DNA of 64,000 nt from Typhlomys cinereus (GCA_023101885.1 JALPQD010000410.1:590142-654141), one strand, 5' to 3'. Counted from the first letter of the stretch, positions 32,426 to 43,043 are shown. Numbers and translations are program-made. Notes: generated from the sequence alone by a model not told the origin.

Positions 32426-32525
32426 AAGACTTGGCCTCAAACTTTAACTCATGACAATCTTCCTGCCTCAGCCTCCTTAGTCCTACATTACAGGAGTGAG
32501 ACACCCTGCCTGGTAGTGAATTGCT
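32426..32525 (-). mobile_element. B1-like SINE, reverse, split by the young SINE
   Basis: CTTCCTGCCTCAGCCTCC and ATTACAGGAGTGAGACACC fit an inverted B1. Its other side lies at about 32052-32098. Confidence 0.7.
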
Positions 32526-32539
32526 CTTATTTATTTCAA

Positions 32540-32700
32540 TTAATCCATTATTTTGTTTTGAAGACATGTTCTTGCCCTGTGAAGACTGGCCTTGAGCTCC
32601 CTATAGCCTAGGCTAACCTCAAACTTGAGATTTTCCTGCCTCAACTTCCCAACAGTTGGTATTACAGGCATGCACCAACACATTCAGCTTCTCTCTTTCT
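32540..32700 (-). mobile_element. B1-like SINE, reverse
   Basis: TGAAGACATGTTCTTGCCC, TAGCCTAGGCTAACCTCAAAC and GTTGGTATTACAGGCATGCACC. Confidence 0.7.
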
Positions 32701-33265
32701 TTTCTTTTCCATTTTTTCCTATTGGAGATCTTAATTGGTTTTCTATCCCATTATAGAATTGAGTAACACTTCATTCTCTCAAAATTTAACTGAGACTTCC
32801 TGGCAACCATATTATTTCCACATTTCAGCAGGCAAATTTGGGTCATATTCCAGTTACTGAAACAATCACCAGTAAGAGAACAGTGTTTCCATGATTGATG
32901 CATGCTGAACTAAATCCATGCTCTAGCATTAGAGCTGAAATCAACTTCTTCCAAGGCAGAAGCCTGGATAGAGGACAGTGACTTTTGTTAGGAAGGAAGT
33001 ATGATTCCCATAGATTTCAGGAGATGATTTAAGGTAGTTGAGCTTGTATTGTGTAGCAAATATCCTCCAATGCCGAATTACTGAAGACACTGAGCGTTCA
33101 CTTCTGTTTTATATACTACATGTGCATTGTGTCTTCGTAAGGACTCCCTGGCTGAAAGAGTTATCAGTTGAACACTAATTTCTCCTTTGATCTGTCCAAT
33201 GGTGAGATAGGAAAGCAGAATGTTGCTTATCAGACCCTAGAGCTTTTTCTTCAAAGCAATGCATT
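32701..33265. other. Unrecognised, mostly unique sequence
   Basis: A 560-bp stretch with no repeat or coding signature. Confidence 0.45.
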
Positions 33266-33267
33266 TT

Positions 33268-33300
33268 TAAAATTTATTTATTTATTTTGCATGCGTGTAT

Positions 33301-33344
<44 letters not shown>

Positions 33345-33585
33345 CAGAAGGCATCATGTGTTCCTGTGAAGGACTAAGGGTGACTTCAGGAGTCATCCTG
33401 GATTGCCTCTACCTCCATTTTTACTTAGGTCTAGGATTTCCTAGGCCCTACACACCAGGACCAGAAGTGCAGGCCACTGCCATTTCTGCCTAATGTCTTT
33501 TACGTGGGACCTGGGATCCAAACTCTGGAATTTCTGCTTGTGAGGCAGAGTTTTAACCCCTGAGCCATCCCTCTCTAGGCCAACA
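33268..33585 (-). mobile_element. tRNA-derived SINE, older subfamily, reverse
   Basis: TTTAAAATTTATTTATTTATTTTGC, (TG)n at about 33303-33341, GGGTGACTTCAGGAGTCATCC, GGACCTGGGATCCAAACTC and TGAGCCATCCCTCTCTAGG. Confidence 0.88.
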
Positions 33586-33589
33586 ATGC

Positions 33590-33613
33590 GTATTTTAAAG
33601 AATCCTTTATTAT

Positions 33614-33664
<51 letters not shown>

Positions 33665-33875
33665 AGTGGGTACTGTTTGTGCCTGAAGAACCAAAGGGTG
33701 GCTTTGAGAATCATCCTGGATTGCTTCTACCTCCTTTTGACTTTGTCCTCCAGAGCCTTCCAGAGCCAAAAATGCATTTCTTTCTAGCATTTTTATGTGG
33801 GAGCTGGAATTTTAACTCAGATCCTTATGCTTGCAAGGAAGAATCTTAACTCCTGAGCAATCTCTCAAACCCAAA
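33590..33875 (-). mobile_element. tRNA-derived SINE, older subfamily, reverse
   Basis: Directly after the previous copy in the same orientation: (TG)n at about 33616-33661, GGGTGGCTTTGAGAATCATCC, TTTTAACTCAGATCC and CCTGAGCAATCTCTCAAACCC. Confidence 0.85.
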
Positions 33876-34295
33876 AAATGCATTTATTAAAAATTGTGTA
33901 TGGATGTGTGTGTAACACATATGCATACATGTGTTTGAGTATGTATGGGTACACAACTGTGCATGGATATTATATGTTCGTTTTCCTGGGCAGATACCAC
34001 ACAAACATCTATTCACCCCCAGAGATTCAACAAGTGATGATTACTTCAAGGTCTAACTTGATGAATCAATGAGTTTGTTGGTATCATTTACACAACTATG
34101 GCTGAGAGTCACTTACAGGAGCAGGGATAGCCCCACCCCCAATATCTTGTTAGTTACCGGAACGTCCTATGATTTAAGGAGGCCTTTACCTTTGAAGGCT
34201 CATGAGCCTTCCTCTAGAAAAGAATGTTTAAAATTGGTTAGACTAATGGCAAGTTCAATATAGTAACATGTTATGGAGAAAAATATACAAGAGTT
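33876..34295. other. Unrecognised with TG-rich start
   Basis: A loose TG/TATG-rich tract (33900-33960), then unrecognised sequence. Confidence 0.4.
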
Positions 34296-34299
34296 CTCA

Positions 34300-34500
34300 T
34301 TCATTGTGTGTGTGTGTGTGTGTGTGTGTATACTATAGAAACTTGAGTCTGATTTTGGAGTTATCCTTTCTATCTCCTTTACCCTATTGTTTTGAGAAAG
34401 GGTCTGAACCCTGAACTCACTGTTAGAGCTAGTCTATCTAGCTGGCTTGGTCCAGGGATCCCCAGTCTCTGCCTACCAAAGATGTGACTATTGACAGGTT
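34300..34500 (-). mobile_element. B4-type SINE fragment with (TG)n, reverse
   Basis: (TG)n at about 34304-34330, then TGTTTTGAGAAAGGGTCTG, GAACTCACTGTTAGAGCTAG and CAGGGATCCCCAGTCTCTGCC. The head end is missing. Confidence 0.6.
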
Positions 34501-35204
34501 GCTACGTGGATCGTGAAAGAGTTTAAGAGTTTTTGGTTTGTTTGTTTGTTTGTTTTCCTGAGAGACTCTCTCTTGGCCATTACCTTTTCTTAAAAGTTTT
34601 CTATGTGTACCATGTCTGAGCATGGTTACCCATGAAGCTGTTCTGGGTCTGAGAAATAAGAAATTTGGGGAAAAGAGAAGATGGAAATATAGAGAAACGT
34701 TGGGCTGAAACAGGTGGGAAAATCTAGCAGTCTCTCTGAGGGAGAATAATAAAATCTACCACCCAGGCATGCCAGACTTTATTTATAATCAGGGAACTGG
34801 GAATCTGTATGCAAATCCAGACTTGGAACTTGTGATTATTTGGAAGGAGAGATATGGGAGGGACATGAGAGAGCTTTCCTATTTTCTGGTGTGCACTTGG
34901 ATTGCCAGTTGGAGAGATTCAACATTTTAGATATATTTTGTGGGACAGAGAAAGATAATCTATATGAGACCTTTCCAGTTTAACAGAAATCCCTAAGGTC
35001 TCAAACTTTATTCCTTGAGGGTTCCAGAAAACTTCTGTGGATTGGACACAAGATGTCTGTACTTCTGTTATCCATAGAAAGCTCATGATTTCAATTCCTC
35101 TCAGTCACCCCCCCCCTTTCTTTTTTTTCATAAAGAAATGAGATTTCCTTTTCATCACGTGGCTTTCTGCCAGGTGGCTCTCTACAGCCAAGGATCAGAA
35201 CTCG
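34501..35204. other. Unrecognised sequence
   Basis: (GTTT)n at about 34535-34556 and a C-run at 35107-35115. Otherwise nothing recognised over about 700 bp. Confidence 0.4.
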
Positions 35205-35760
35205 GTTCTTTTTTTTTTCTCCCACATTTTATTTTTTCCTAATCATACAAACTCAATAGATACCCCCTTCCTTTCCTTCCTTCCTCCCCTCTCCCATAGT
35301 TCCCCATTGCACTCTCCCCTTCCCTTCTTCCTTTTACCCCTTTTCCCCCTTCCTCCTTCCCATTCCTTGGAGCATCTATTGATGTGGGCACCAAACATCC
35401 CTCTGAGTCTTCCACCCTAGTAAGGGGTCAGGACACAGTGGCATAGCCTGGAGCCCTTTCTTGGGCTCCCAGCTAGCATGGGACTGTATTCTGACCATTT
35501 AATCCCTTGCCTCTAAGGATCCTACTACCTGAAGCTTTCTCCCCTGTGATCCATGCTAGATTTTGGGGGGTCATTGACATATCAGCCATTATACAGATCA
35601 GGCAAAGTCCAATCCTAGCCGTTGCAGCCCTAACTTGTGTGGAGTATCTTGCATTTCATTGGTCCTCCTCATCTTTAGGCTCTTACAATCTTGCCACTCC
35701 CTTTTCTGCAAGATTCCCTGAGCTTTAGGATGGGGAGAGATTTGGCTGGCTTGGTTCTGG
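35205..35760 (-). mobile_element. L1 3' UTR, reverse
   Basis: The reverse complement gives TCTATTGAGTTTGTATGATTAGG and a long purine tract, then GGTGGAAGACTCAGAGGG. It aligns by eye with 61137-61550 in the same order. There is no coding part here, only the 3' UTR and tail. Confidence 0.82.
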
Positions 35761-36145
35761 GTGAATAATATAAGGTCTTTGGTGTTCTGAATTACGGTTA
35801 GTTGTTAGAATTCCTGTTCTTTTGCTTGCAAAGCAAATGATTTAACTGTAGAGCATCTCCCCAACCCAAAATAACGCATGCTTTTATTTGAGTTTCAAAC
35901 AAGTCCAGTAGTACAATATTATATGATGATTCTAAGATGTAAAGTCAAAAATATTTGGTGAACATTACCGATGAGTTCTAGCCTACAGGAGTGCTATATA
36001 TAGTTTGGATATAGTTGGTCTTTGGAAAGTTCATGTTTGGAAAAATGTAATCTACTATTTAGATCAGTAAAGTAGTAGAGTCATTAAGATGTGGGCCTTA
36101 GGAAGGTCATTAGGTCAGGACATTCCTCTTTCATGAATGTATAAT
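35761..36145. other. Unrecognised with a SINE head remnant
   Basis: TTTTGCTTGCAAAGCAAATG and GAGCATCTCCCCAACCC (35820-35870) are an inverted SINE head. The rest is not recognised. Confidence 0.4.
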
Positions 36146-36149
36146 AATG

Positions 36150-36202
36150 CTGGTCTCAGTTGAAAAGAGTGTTTGCCTTAGCATGCATGAAACTCTGGAT
36201 TC
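36150..36202 (+). mobile_element. ID-type SINE head, split by a U1 copy
   Basis: TCTCAGTTGAAAAGAGTGTTTGCC and TAGCATGCATGAAACTCTGG are an ID-type head. It continues at 36386 as ATTCAGTCCCCAGTGC. Confidence 0.6.
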
Positions 36203-36366
36203 ATACTTACCTGGCAGGGGAGATACCATGATCACGAAGGTGGTTTTCCCAGGGCGAGGCTTATCCATTGCACTCCGGATGTGCTGACCCCTGCGATTTC
36301 CCCAAATATGGGAAACTCGACTGCATAATTTGTGGTAGTGGGGGACTGCGTTCGCGCTCTCCCCTG
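36203..36366 (+). pseudogene. U1 snRNA retropseudogene, full length
   Basis: A 164-nt copy of U1, the spliceosomal snRNA that base-pairs with 5' splice sites. It starts ATACTTACCTGGCAGGGGAG, which includes the 5'-splice-site-pairing stretch, and ends GCGCTCTCCCCTG. The 70K and U1A loop regions and the AATTTGTGGTAGTGG Sm-site region are present. By eye it differs from the vertebrate consensus at only a few bases. A poly(A) tail (36368-36384) and the duplication TCTGGATTC (36194-36202 and 36386-36394) show retroposition into an ID-B1 composite. No U1 promoter element lies upstream, so it is likely silent, but it is a young copy. Confidence 0.95.
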
Positions 36367-36385
36367 GAAAAAAAAAAAAAAAAAT

Positions 36386-36545
36386 TCTGGATTCAGTCCC
36401 CAGTGCTGCATAAATTGGGTGCAGTGACACATGCCTGTAATCCCAAAGGCTCTGGAAGTAGAGGCCAAAGAATCAGAGCATCAGGGACATCTTTGACTAC
36501 ATAGTGAATTCAAGGTCTGCCTGTCTCAAATAAAGAAAAGAGCAA
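36386..36545 (+). mobile_element. ID-B1 composite, rest
   Basis: GGGTGCAGTGACACATGCC, TGTAATCCCAAAGGCTC, GACTACATAGTGAATTCAAGG and GCCTGTCTCAAATAAAG are B1. Confidence 0.8.
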
Positions 36546-36613
36546 TTGAGGGGTCAGCAGGTTATTCTACAAGTCTGAAAACTCAACTTCAATTCTCAGA
36601 ACCCACATAAAGA

Positions 36614-36960
36614 GCTTATTGTAGTTACTTTTTCTGTTTATGTAATACAACATTCATATGCAATGTAAGGAAAAAAGAAAGATTTATTTGGTTTACAAGT
36701 TCCAGACGGGAGATAGAGTCCATTATGGCAGAAAAGGTGTGGACAGTAGAAGCTGCAGGCAGCTCACTACAGTCACCATGGAGACAGAGAAAGCAAATGG
36801 GTACTAGAAGAGGAAGCAGGGCTCAGCTACCAAAACCTCAGCTGGAGTTAGGCTCCACCTCCTAAGGCTGTGGCAAACATTCCAAACAAAATCATCAACT
36901 AAGGTTACAAACCTTAGCCTATGGAAGACAACTCACATTCAAACCATGATGAAGTTGGAT
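36614..36960 (-). mobile_element. Unclassified rodent repeat, reverse
   Basis: GTTACTTTTTCTGTTTATG, AAAGATTTATTTGGTTTAC, GGAGTTAGGCTCCACCTCC and GTGGCAAACATTCC. Similar to 24085-24450. Confidence 0.6.
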
Positions 36961-37312
36961 GCTGTGAATCTGTTACCCCGTCATGTCTGTAGCTTTCAGG
37001 CCATCTAACCTGGGGCACACTAAACAGCATAAACAACCAGAAAGATCCTGAATCACCAAGATAGAAGAAGAGAACAAACTCTTGAAAATTGTTCTCTGTT
37101 CACATGTGTACCATGGAACACTCATACACATGCACAATAATAAAAATACTGGCCTTCAACAGTGGGAAGATTCCAGGTATAGTCTGACTATAATTCTATT
37201 TTCAAGAGGCTATGTCAAGATGATTGCTGCAGGTTCTAGGCTGACTTTGTCTATATAAGGAGTTCCAGGACAATCTACCTAGAGAAATCCCGTCTCCCCA
37301 GTCTCCCCCCCA
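36961..37312. other. SINE-like tail and unrecognised sequence
   Basis: CACTCATACACATGCACAATAATAAAAATA near 37120 resembles a SINE tail. Pieces of B1 follow (GACTATAATTC and CCCGTCTCCCC). Confidence 0.4.

Positions 37313-37393
<81 letters not shown>
37313..37393. repeat. (CT)n(CA)n microsatellite
   Basis: CT repeats with one TTT interruption at about 37361, passing into CA at about 37376. Confidence 0.93.
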
Positions 37394-37619
37394 AGTGGGA
37401 TAGGTCTTCCATGAGTGAATTGGTTTTTGAACTAGTGGTTTGATATAAAGCAAAACCCACCTACATGGCTGCCTCCTTCTGTATGCTATTGGTTTCATTT
37501 CTGATCCTCTGCCATGTTGCAAAGTAGCCAGCATATTCCTGTTTGAAGATTCAAAAGTCAATGTTGGAGAAACAAGAGCCAATGGGAAGGAAATCAAGTT
37601 TATTTGAGAACTGGCACCA
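37394..37619. other. Unrecognised sequence
   Basis: No signature. The 216-residue minus frame that crosses it is held open by the simple repeats. Confidence 0.45.
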
Positions 37620-37815
37620 TAAGAACATGGAAGGATCCCATGTAAAAACACCAGATGGAAAAAGTTGTGACCTGTACTTCGGCAGTGGAAGGCAAAGCCT
37701 GGGAAATTCCAGAGCAAAGCAAAGAGGAGGTAGAGCAATCCAGGGTAATTCTCAAAGTGACCCTTGGGCTTCCATAGGCATGCACAGTGCCCTCTTCTAC
37801 ACACATACGCGCACA

Positions 37816-37853
<38 letters not shown>

Positions 37854-37855
37854 GG
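37620..37855 (+). mobile_element. tRNA-derived SINE, 5'-truncated
   Basis: The head is missing. The body starts GGATCCCATGTAAAAACACC, then GGAAATTCCAGAGCAAAGC, GACCCTTGGGCTTCCATAGG and a CA tail to about 37850. Confidence 0.8.
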
Positions 37856-38270
37856 AACATGGAAGAAGTACCATTCCCAAGCAAATCTTCATGGGAAACT
37901 ATTGACTTCAGCTCCCTGGAGCTAATTCTTATAATTCTTTAGACAAACACATTAGTGCTTTGCTAGTCACACATCATCGCAAGGTATAAGCTTTGCGTTG
38001 GGCCAGAGGCATTCCACATTCTCACATTATTTGAAAGTCTGAGATTTGTTAACCCTGAAGAAAGTTTAGCAATCATCTTCTCAGTCAGTCAGCTTTTCTT
38101 TAGAATGCAAATTGTCCAGACAGAGTGAGCAGAAGCAAAAGCAGCTCTGTCAGTAAGTTGCATTTGCGAAGGGTAAGCCGTTGTCACTGTTGTAAGAGGA
38201 CATTGTTAGGCCATTGATGCACTCTAGTTAGACTTTCTAGTTAGTTGAATCATGAGCCAAACAGGCATTG
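37856..38270. other. Unrecognised, mostly unique sequence
   Basis: No repeat or coding signature is recognised. Confidence 0.45.
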
Positions 38271-38274
38271 TTTG

Positions 38275-38460
38275 CTTGTTTGCAGACATGTGTGCCAGAT
38301 TGGTCTCAAACTTGATACATAACTGAGAATGACCTTGAACTCATTCCATCTTTCTCTGCCTGAGTGTACTGGGACTACAGGCAGGAGTTGACACCACTGG
38401 TATATACGCTTCTGGGGATTGAAGCAATTATATAATGGAGTTCCAAGCCTTCTTACTTTA
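38275..38460 (-). mobile_element. B1-ID composite, reverse
   Basis: GCCAGATTGGTCTCAAACTTG and GAATGACCTTGAACTC (B1), then CTTCTGGGGATTGAAGC (ID). Confidence 0.7.
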
Positions 38461-38769
38461 TATGTCACCCAGACTCAGGGTGTGACTGTGTGTGTGTGTG
38501 TGTGTTAATAACAACACAAAACAAGTCAAAGGAAGAAGTTTCAAGGTTTACCAGTGTCTTTTGAGCTCATGAGACTTGGAGACAGAAATTGATCAGACAG
38601 TTTTAAAACAGAGATCTAAAAAACAAACAGTTTTGCTAGGAACTAGAGATGTCCTTCATCTTGTTGGTGGTCCTTTCCTGACCAGAGGCCAAGAATATCT
38701 GAAGGAAGCTTTGGTTTCTTGAAGTCTCTCTTTTTGTAAATAAGCACCCCTCCTGAAGCTATGTGAGGG
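38461..38769. other. Unrecognised with short (TG)n
   Basis: (TG)n at about 38486-38505. The rest is not recognised. Confidence 0.4.
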
Positions 38770-39155
38770 TGTTGTAGTGACTCTTGTGCTACCAATAAAT
38801 TCGTGACAAAGAGGCTTATGGGTACAAGGGATTTTATTTCCATTTACAATTCTCTGGCTACAATCTTTAATTCAAGTTAGCAGGAAAGTCCACACCAACA
38901 CAGGGGCCCAGTGAGTAGCTGCATCATACCCACAGGTGTGCAGACAGAGACAAATCTCCCTTGGCAGACAGCACATCTGCCCTAATATGTCCAATAACGT
39001 CAGCTTACTTAACCAGTTCCCTCTATCTCATCTACCTGCTCAGTTACTAGTCCCACCTACCATGAACTGGGCCTTTTCTGTCGATTAGATAATCTCCTGC
39101 AGGTTCACTTATTCTACTACTACAGTATTAATTCTTTCTGTATCTAACTATCACA
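38770..39155 (-). mobile_element. Solo-LTR family A, reverse, complete
   Basis: Termini TGTTGTAGTGAC (inverted 3' end) and AACTATCACA (inverted 5' end) fit family A. The 5-bp flanks GAGGG (38765-38769) and GAGAG (39156-39160) differ at one base. Middle motifs: CACCAACACAGGGGCCC, TACTAGTCCCACCTACC. Confidence 0.82.
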
Positions 39156-39470
39156 GAGAGTATGACTATACTCCATTCCAGCCACCACAAGCACGTTTGA
39201 GGGATAGCTTTGGAACTGGATCTCTGGGTTTTCATGGTGAAAATGGATTGTAGTCATCTCCTGATTGATGTAGGGAAAGTTAAAACCAGGATTAACAAGC
39301 TGGATGCTATCAAAGATGGTCTCTTCCTCTGTGGGTGGCTTCGGACATGACTGCTGCTTTCCTGGAAATCCTAGGGAAATACTAGCTTTGCCCCTCCTCA
39401 GGAACAGGTAGAGGGCCTTGATGCCAAGCCTGAGTACCTCTTGCCAGTTGTCCTCTGACTCTCGGACTTG
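39156..39470. other. Unrecognised sequence
   Basis: Nothing recognised before a SINE-like CA tail. Confidence 0.4.
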
Positions 39471-39487
39471 AATCTTGGCGGATGGGT

Positions 39488-39535
<48 letters not shown>

Positions 39536-39560
39536 TGCACAGGCACAGGCACATACACAT
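39400..39560 (+). mobile_element. B2/B3-like SINE fragment with CA tail
   Basis: TTGCCAGTTGTCCTCTGACTC and GTGACACACACAC with (CA)n at about 39489-39531. Confidence 0.55.
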
Positions 39561-39760
39561 GAATGTAGTTTTGGAGCTTTGTGGAGGCCAATTAATTAAA
39601 GTAAAGATACATCTTGGATTCTCTACCTATGGTCCTGAGTGTTGACACAACATTGTAATCTGCTCCAAAGAATACAACATTACACACTAGTGTCTCCTCT
39701 AGTTGAGTCTGTAGTAACATCTGGCTGAGCCTGTCCATCACCCACTGTCTAGGAAAGCTG

Positions 39761-40210
39761 ACCCACCTAAAGATATGCTAAGGAGATGGGAGGAATATTT
39801 ATGCCCCTAATGAGATCATGTAGCCACTTTTCCCAGAAGCCCCCTTCCCCAACCCCCAACCTCTCTCTAGTATACTTGCAGGGATTTTGTGCTGCATAGC
39901 TAAGCCTGCCTGGTTTGGGAATTCTAAAGTCTTTTTATGTCTTTATTCCTAAAGCCTAAACTTGCTTTCCCTGATACTCTGGGCTTTTTCTCTTTTTCTA
40001 AAGAGCAGCTGCTTGCCGAGTTCTACTGCTAAACCTGCTGACTTCCTCCCAGCCTAACTCCAAAGGCACAGTGGATCATCTCCTTCCCTATCTCCCTCCT
40101 CCTGGCAGCTGCTAGGACTTACAGCTTGACCGTTAATAAAATTGTTCTCTGGCTGCCTAAGGAGTTCGTTCTTAATTCCTTCATTAACAAAATAAAGAAT
40201 CTGACAGGAA
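39761..40210 (+). mobile_element. Possible LTR-like sequence
   Basis: Has CTTGACCGTTAATAAAATTG (AATAAA at about 40135), followed by GCTGCCTAAGGAGTTCG and AATTCCTTCATTAAC. The pyrimidine-rich upstream part could be U3. No terminal duplication was found. Confidence 0.3.
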
Positions 40211-40491
40211 GCCTCAAATATCCCACATTTCATCTTGTATGTTTTTCTAGACCTCTTCATCAGTATCCATCTCTTCTTGTCTTTGTCCTCCAAGACATGA
40301 AATCAAAACAGAAGGATGGGGCATCAGGGCACCTTGCACGGGGACAGACCCTGGCCTCACTGCTGTGCTGCACGTTAGCATGTTAGCAAGTATTGTGAAC
40401 ACAGTTCAGCAGCGACCTGGCAAGCAGGGAAAGCATTGGTGTGGACCTGGCCTCACCCGTCTACCTGTGTGGCTCTGGAATTAGAGTTTTT
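40211..40491. other. Unrecognised sequence
   Basis: Nothing recognised. Confidence 0.4.
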
Positions 40492-40822
40492 TTTTGTTTG
40501 TTTGTTTGTTTTAAACTTTTCTTTTTTTTATTATTATTATTATTTATTCAACTGTGCGCATAGTGCGTGTGTATGTGCCCGCGCGTGTGTATGTCTGTGT
40601 GTGTGTGTGCCCGTGTATGTGTAGAACCACGGACGAATTCGCGAACCACCATGGACGCCTCCCCCTCCTTCTGCCCCGGGATTCACAGGCTCCGCCCTAC
40701 CAGAACCAGAAGCGCAGTCCGCCCCTGCTTCTGCCTGGCGTCTATACGTGGGATCTGGGATGGGAACTCAGGACCTTCCGCCTGGAAGGCGGAGGCTTAA
40801 CCCCTGAGCCACCTCTCCAGCC
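40492..40822 (-). mobile_element. Young B2-superfamily-type SINE, reverse, with TSD
   Basis: The TTATTATTATTATTTATTCAA inverted tail, GAACCACGGACGAATTCGCG, GCCTGGCGTCTATACGTGGG and CTGAGCCACCTCTCCAGCCC inverted head. The 17-bp duplication CTGGAATTAGAGTTTTT (40475-40491 and 40823-40839) is perfect. Confidence 0.95.
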
Positions 40823-40839
40823 CTGGAATTAGAGTTTTT

Positions 40840-41165
40840 AATTAACTATACTTGGAAACAATATGTGTGCTCCATAAATTCATTAAGTGTCACTTCAGTT
40901 TTTCCTATAGTTTTACAATGTATATCATTTCAACAGTGTGTGCTTAACTAATATCTGTAAAAATAATTTAGTTGTGCTGTTCCCTGGTTTGGGGGTATAA
41001 ATACTAGTGCTTGCTATGAGTAAACTCAGCCTGTATGACTATATCCTTGCTCCCTCTGATCCAGCCTGAACTCATTCCTACCACTCCTACTCATGTTCTG
41101 GAAGATGGTTTGAGACGGATCCTCCTTTCAGGATGCTAGGGTCCTTGCTGGCCATGGCCCCAGCA
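40840..41165. other. Unrecognised sequence
   Basis: AT-rich then mixed. No signature. Confidence 0.4.
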
Positions 41166-41169
41166 GGCT

Positions 41170-41525
41170 TCTCCACCTTATTTTTGAAACAGGGTCTCTC
41201 ATTGAACCCGGAGCTCACAGATTTAGCTTGGCAAGCCTAAGGATCAACCTGTCTTCAACTACCAGAGCTGGGATTACAAGCATGTGCTATTGTACCCAGC
41301 TTTTAGTGAGTTCTGGAAGCTGAACTCGTGCTTACTTGTGTGGATAGCATTTACCAAGTTATTTCACCAGTCTCACATAGACTAGTAGCCCAGGCTAGCC
41401 TCAACTAGCTATGTAATAGCTAGCCTCCAACTCACTATGTAGTCGGAAGATGACTTAGAACTGCTGATCCTCCTGCCTCCACCTCCCATGCTACAATGAC
41501 TGGCAAGTGCCACCATTCAAGGATG
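41170..41525 (-). mobile_element. B1 and B1-ID composites, reverse
   Basis: TTTTTGAAACAGGGTCTCTC, GAGCTGGGATTACAAGCATG, TTCTGGAAGCTGAACTCG, then a second B1 (GTAGCCCAGGCTAGCCTC and CTGATCCTCCTGCCTCC). Confidence 0.75.
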
Positions 41526-41530
41526 GCATC

Positions 41531-41861
41531 TGTCATAGTTAGGCACAGGTGTCAACTTGGCTGTTGAGGGTTTGAGCTCTGGGCATTTGTAGAGAATTAG
41601 TGGTTGGGTGAAGCCCAGAGCAAACCTGTCTGGCTGATGGGGAAGGCCCAGGTGAGTGGGATTAGGTCCTGGAAGAAAACACAGAGAGCTGGTTGGGAGA
41701 GTCGGCATCCTTGTGTATACATGGCCAGACATGCTGGTCTGGTAAGTAAGGATCGTCCCTCTCTCAGCCATTATGTAGAGATGGTGTGGCCAAATAAACC
41801 CCTTGTTCCCTTATGCCATTTGATAGTCATTTATCAGCAACCATGCAGGCGAACTGCAACA
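41531..41861 (+). mobile_element. Complete solo-LTR, family A, with perfect 5-bp TSD
   Basis: 331 bp from TGTCATAGTTAGGCACAGGT to GGCGAACTGCAACA. The 5-bp duplication GCATC lies at 41526-41530 and 41862-41866. AATAAACCCC is near 41793 and TGGCCAGACATGCTGG near 41720. It sits in inverted B1 sequence that continues on its right. Confidence 0.9.
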
Positions 41862-41866
41862 GCATC

Positions 41867-41945
41867 AAACTCAAACTTGCAGTCTTGCTTCAACTTCCCA
41901 AGTGCTGGGATGATAGGCACAAGTCACTGCAATAGGCTTTCTTGC
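41867..41945 (-). mobile_element. B1 remnant, reverse
   Basis: CTTGCAGTCTTGCTTCAAC and TGCTGGGATGATAGGCAC. Confidence 0.6.
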
Positions 41946-42192
41946 TGTGCTTTCATGCGTCTCCATTTTCCTATACCACATCCTCTTGCTTCTATCTTTG
42001 TAAAACATGTCACATCACTCTGTAATAGGTATTTCCTGTGTATCTTCCTTCTGAGTCTATATACTCTGAAAGTATATAGACTGAAAGCTGTGTTTTTTGT
42101 TTTTTGGTTTTTTTAATGCATAAGTCTAACATAGTAAGTAGTACTATGAAGCCTGGTTTTTAGTTTGTTAGGTTGGCTGGAGAAAGGAATGG
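41946..42192. other. Unrecognised sequence
   Basis: No signature is recognised. The frame from 41604 crosses the LTR. Confidence 0.4.
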
Positions 42193-42202
42193 AGATCAAC
42201 TC

Positions 42203-42203
<1 letters not shown>

Positions 42204-42233
<30 letters not shown>

Positions 42234-42481
42234 GTGTGTGTGTGTGTGTGTGAGTTGTATGTGTGTGTAGAAGAGGGCACTATATGTGCCTGCGGAGACC
42301 TTAGAGTGACTTCAGACTCATCATGGCTTGCTTTACCTTCTTATTGCTTTACTCTGAGATTTCCCAGGTTATGCCGTCCAGGGTCAGAAGTGCAGGCGTT
42401 TTTATGTGGGACCTGGGATCCAAACTTAGGTCTTTCTACTTGCAAGACAAAGGCTTAATCCCTGAGTTCTCTCTCCAACCA
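42204..42481 (-). mobile_element. tRNA-derived SINE, older subfamily, reverse, with TSD
   Basis: (TG)n at about 42204-42252, GTGCCTGCGGAGACCTTAG, GTGGGACCTGGGATCCAAAC and TTCTCTCTCCAACC. The duplication AGATCAACTCT (42193-42203 and 42482-42492) is perfect. Confidence 0.9.
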
Positions 42482-42534
42482 AGATCAACTCTTCTGACCA
42501 TGTGTAAGTTCACTGTGGAGGTCCATTCTAAAGA

Positions 42535-43032
42535 GAAACTAACACGAGAGAGAGACTTAGAAATGCAATTTATTAGAGTTTAGGGCCTGGTATCAAAGGA
42601 ACCATAGTTTAGCCTTAAGACGGGAAAGTATTAGAACAGAAGAGATAGCTCAGAGTCAGAGTGACTGGAAAAGGGAGCCACCATACTTTGCACGGCAAGA
42701 GGAATTCCAGACAGCCTAGGAGGATGGAGGGAGCTATCTTTTATGGCTGAGTCGTTGCTAAGGGGTTGCTAGGGAAGGAGGTCAGGGAAGTGGGGAATGA
42801 AAGACTATTCCACAAAGGATAATCCTGCTCAAGACAATTATGGTGTGGAGGTCAGGGTTTAGCATAAGTGGGGTTGGGGAATCTCCACATTGCAGTGAAG
42901 TGGAGGAGGTACTACAGATGTCTCTGCTGTGCCTGGCAGAAGTGTTCAATGGATGTCGAAATCAAACTGTGGAAAGGATGATATGCTACTTTATTCTAGG
43001 AGCTGCTGAAACTGTAGGAAGCTGTTAAAATT
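42535..43032 (-). mobile_element. LTR-like element (family C), reverse, flanked by direct repeats
   Basis: Read on the minus strand: a CTAGCAAC and TTAGCAAC pair (inverted at about 42754-42774), CCATAAAAG (inverted, about 42738-42746), then an AATAAA signal (TTTATT near 42569). Two related copies lie at 50850 and 53040. CATTCTAAAGA occurs at both ends (42524-42534 and 43033-43043). An 11-bp duplication is longer than usual for an LTR, so the borders or the mechanism are uncertain. Confidence 0.6.
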
Positions 43033-43043
43033 CATTCTAAAGA

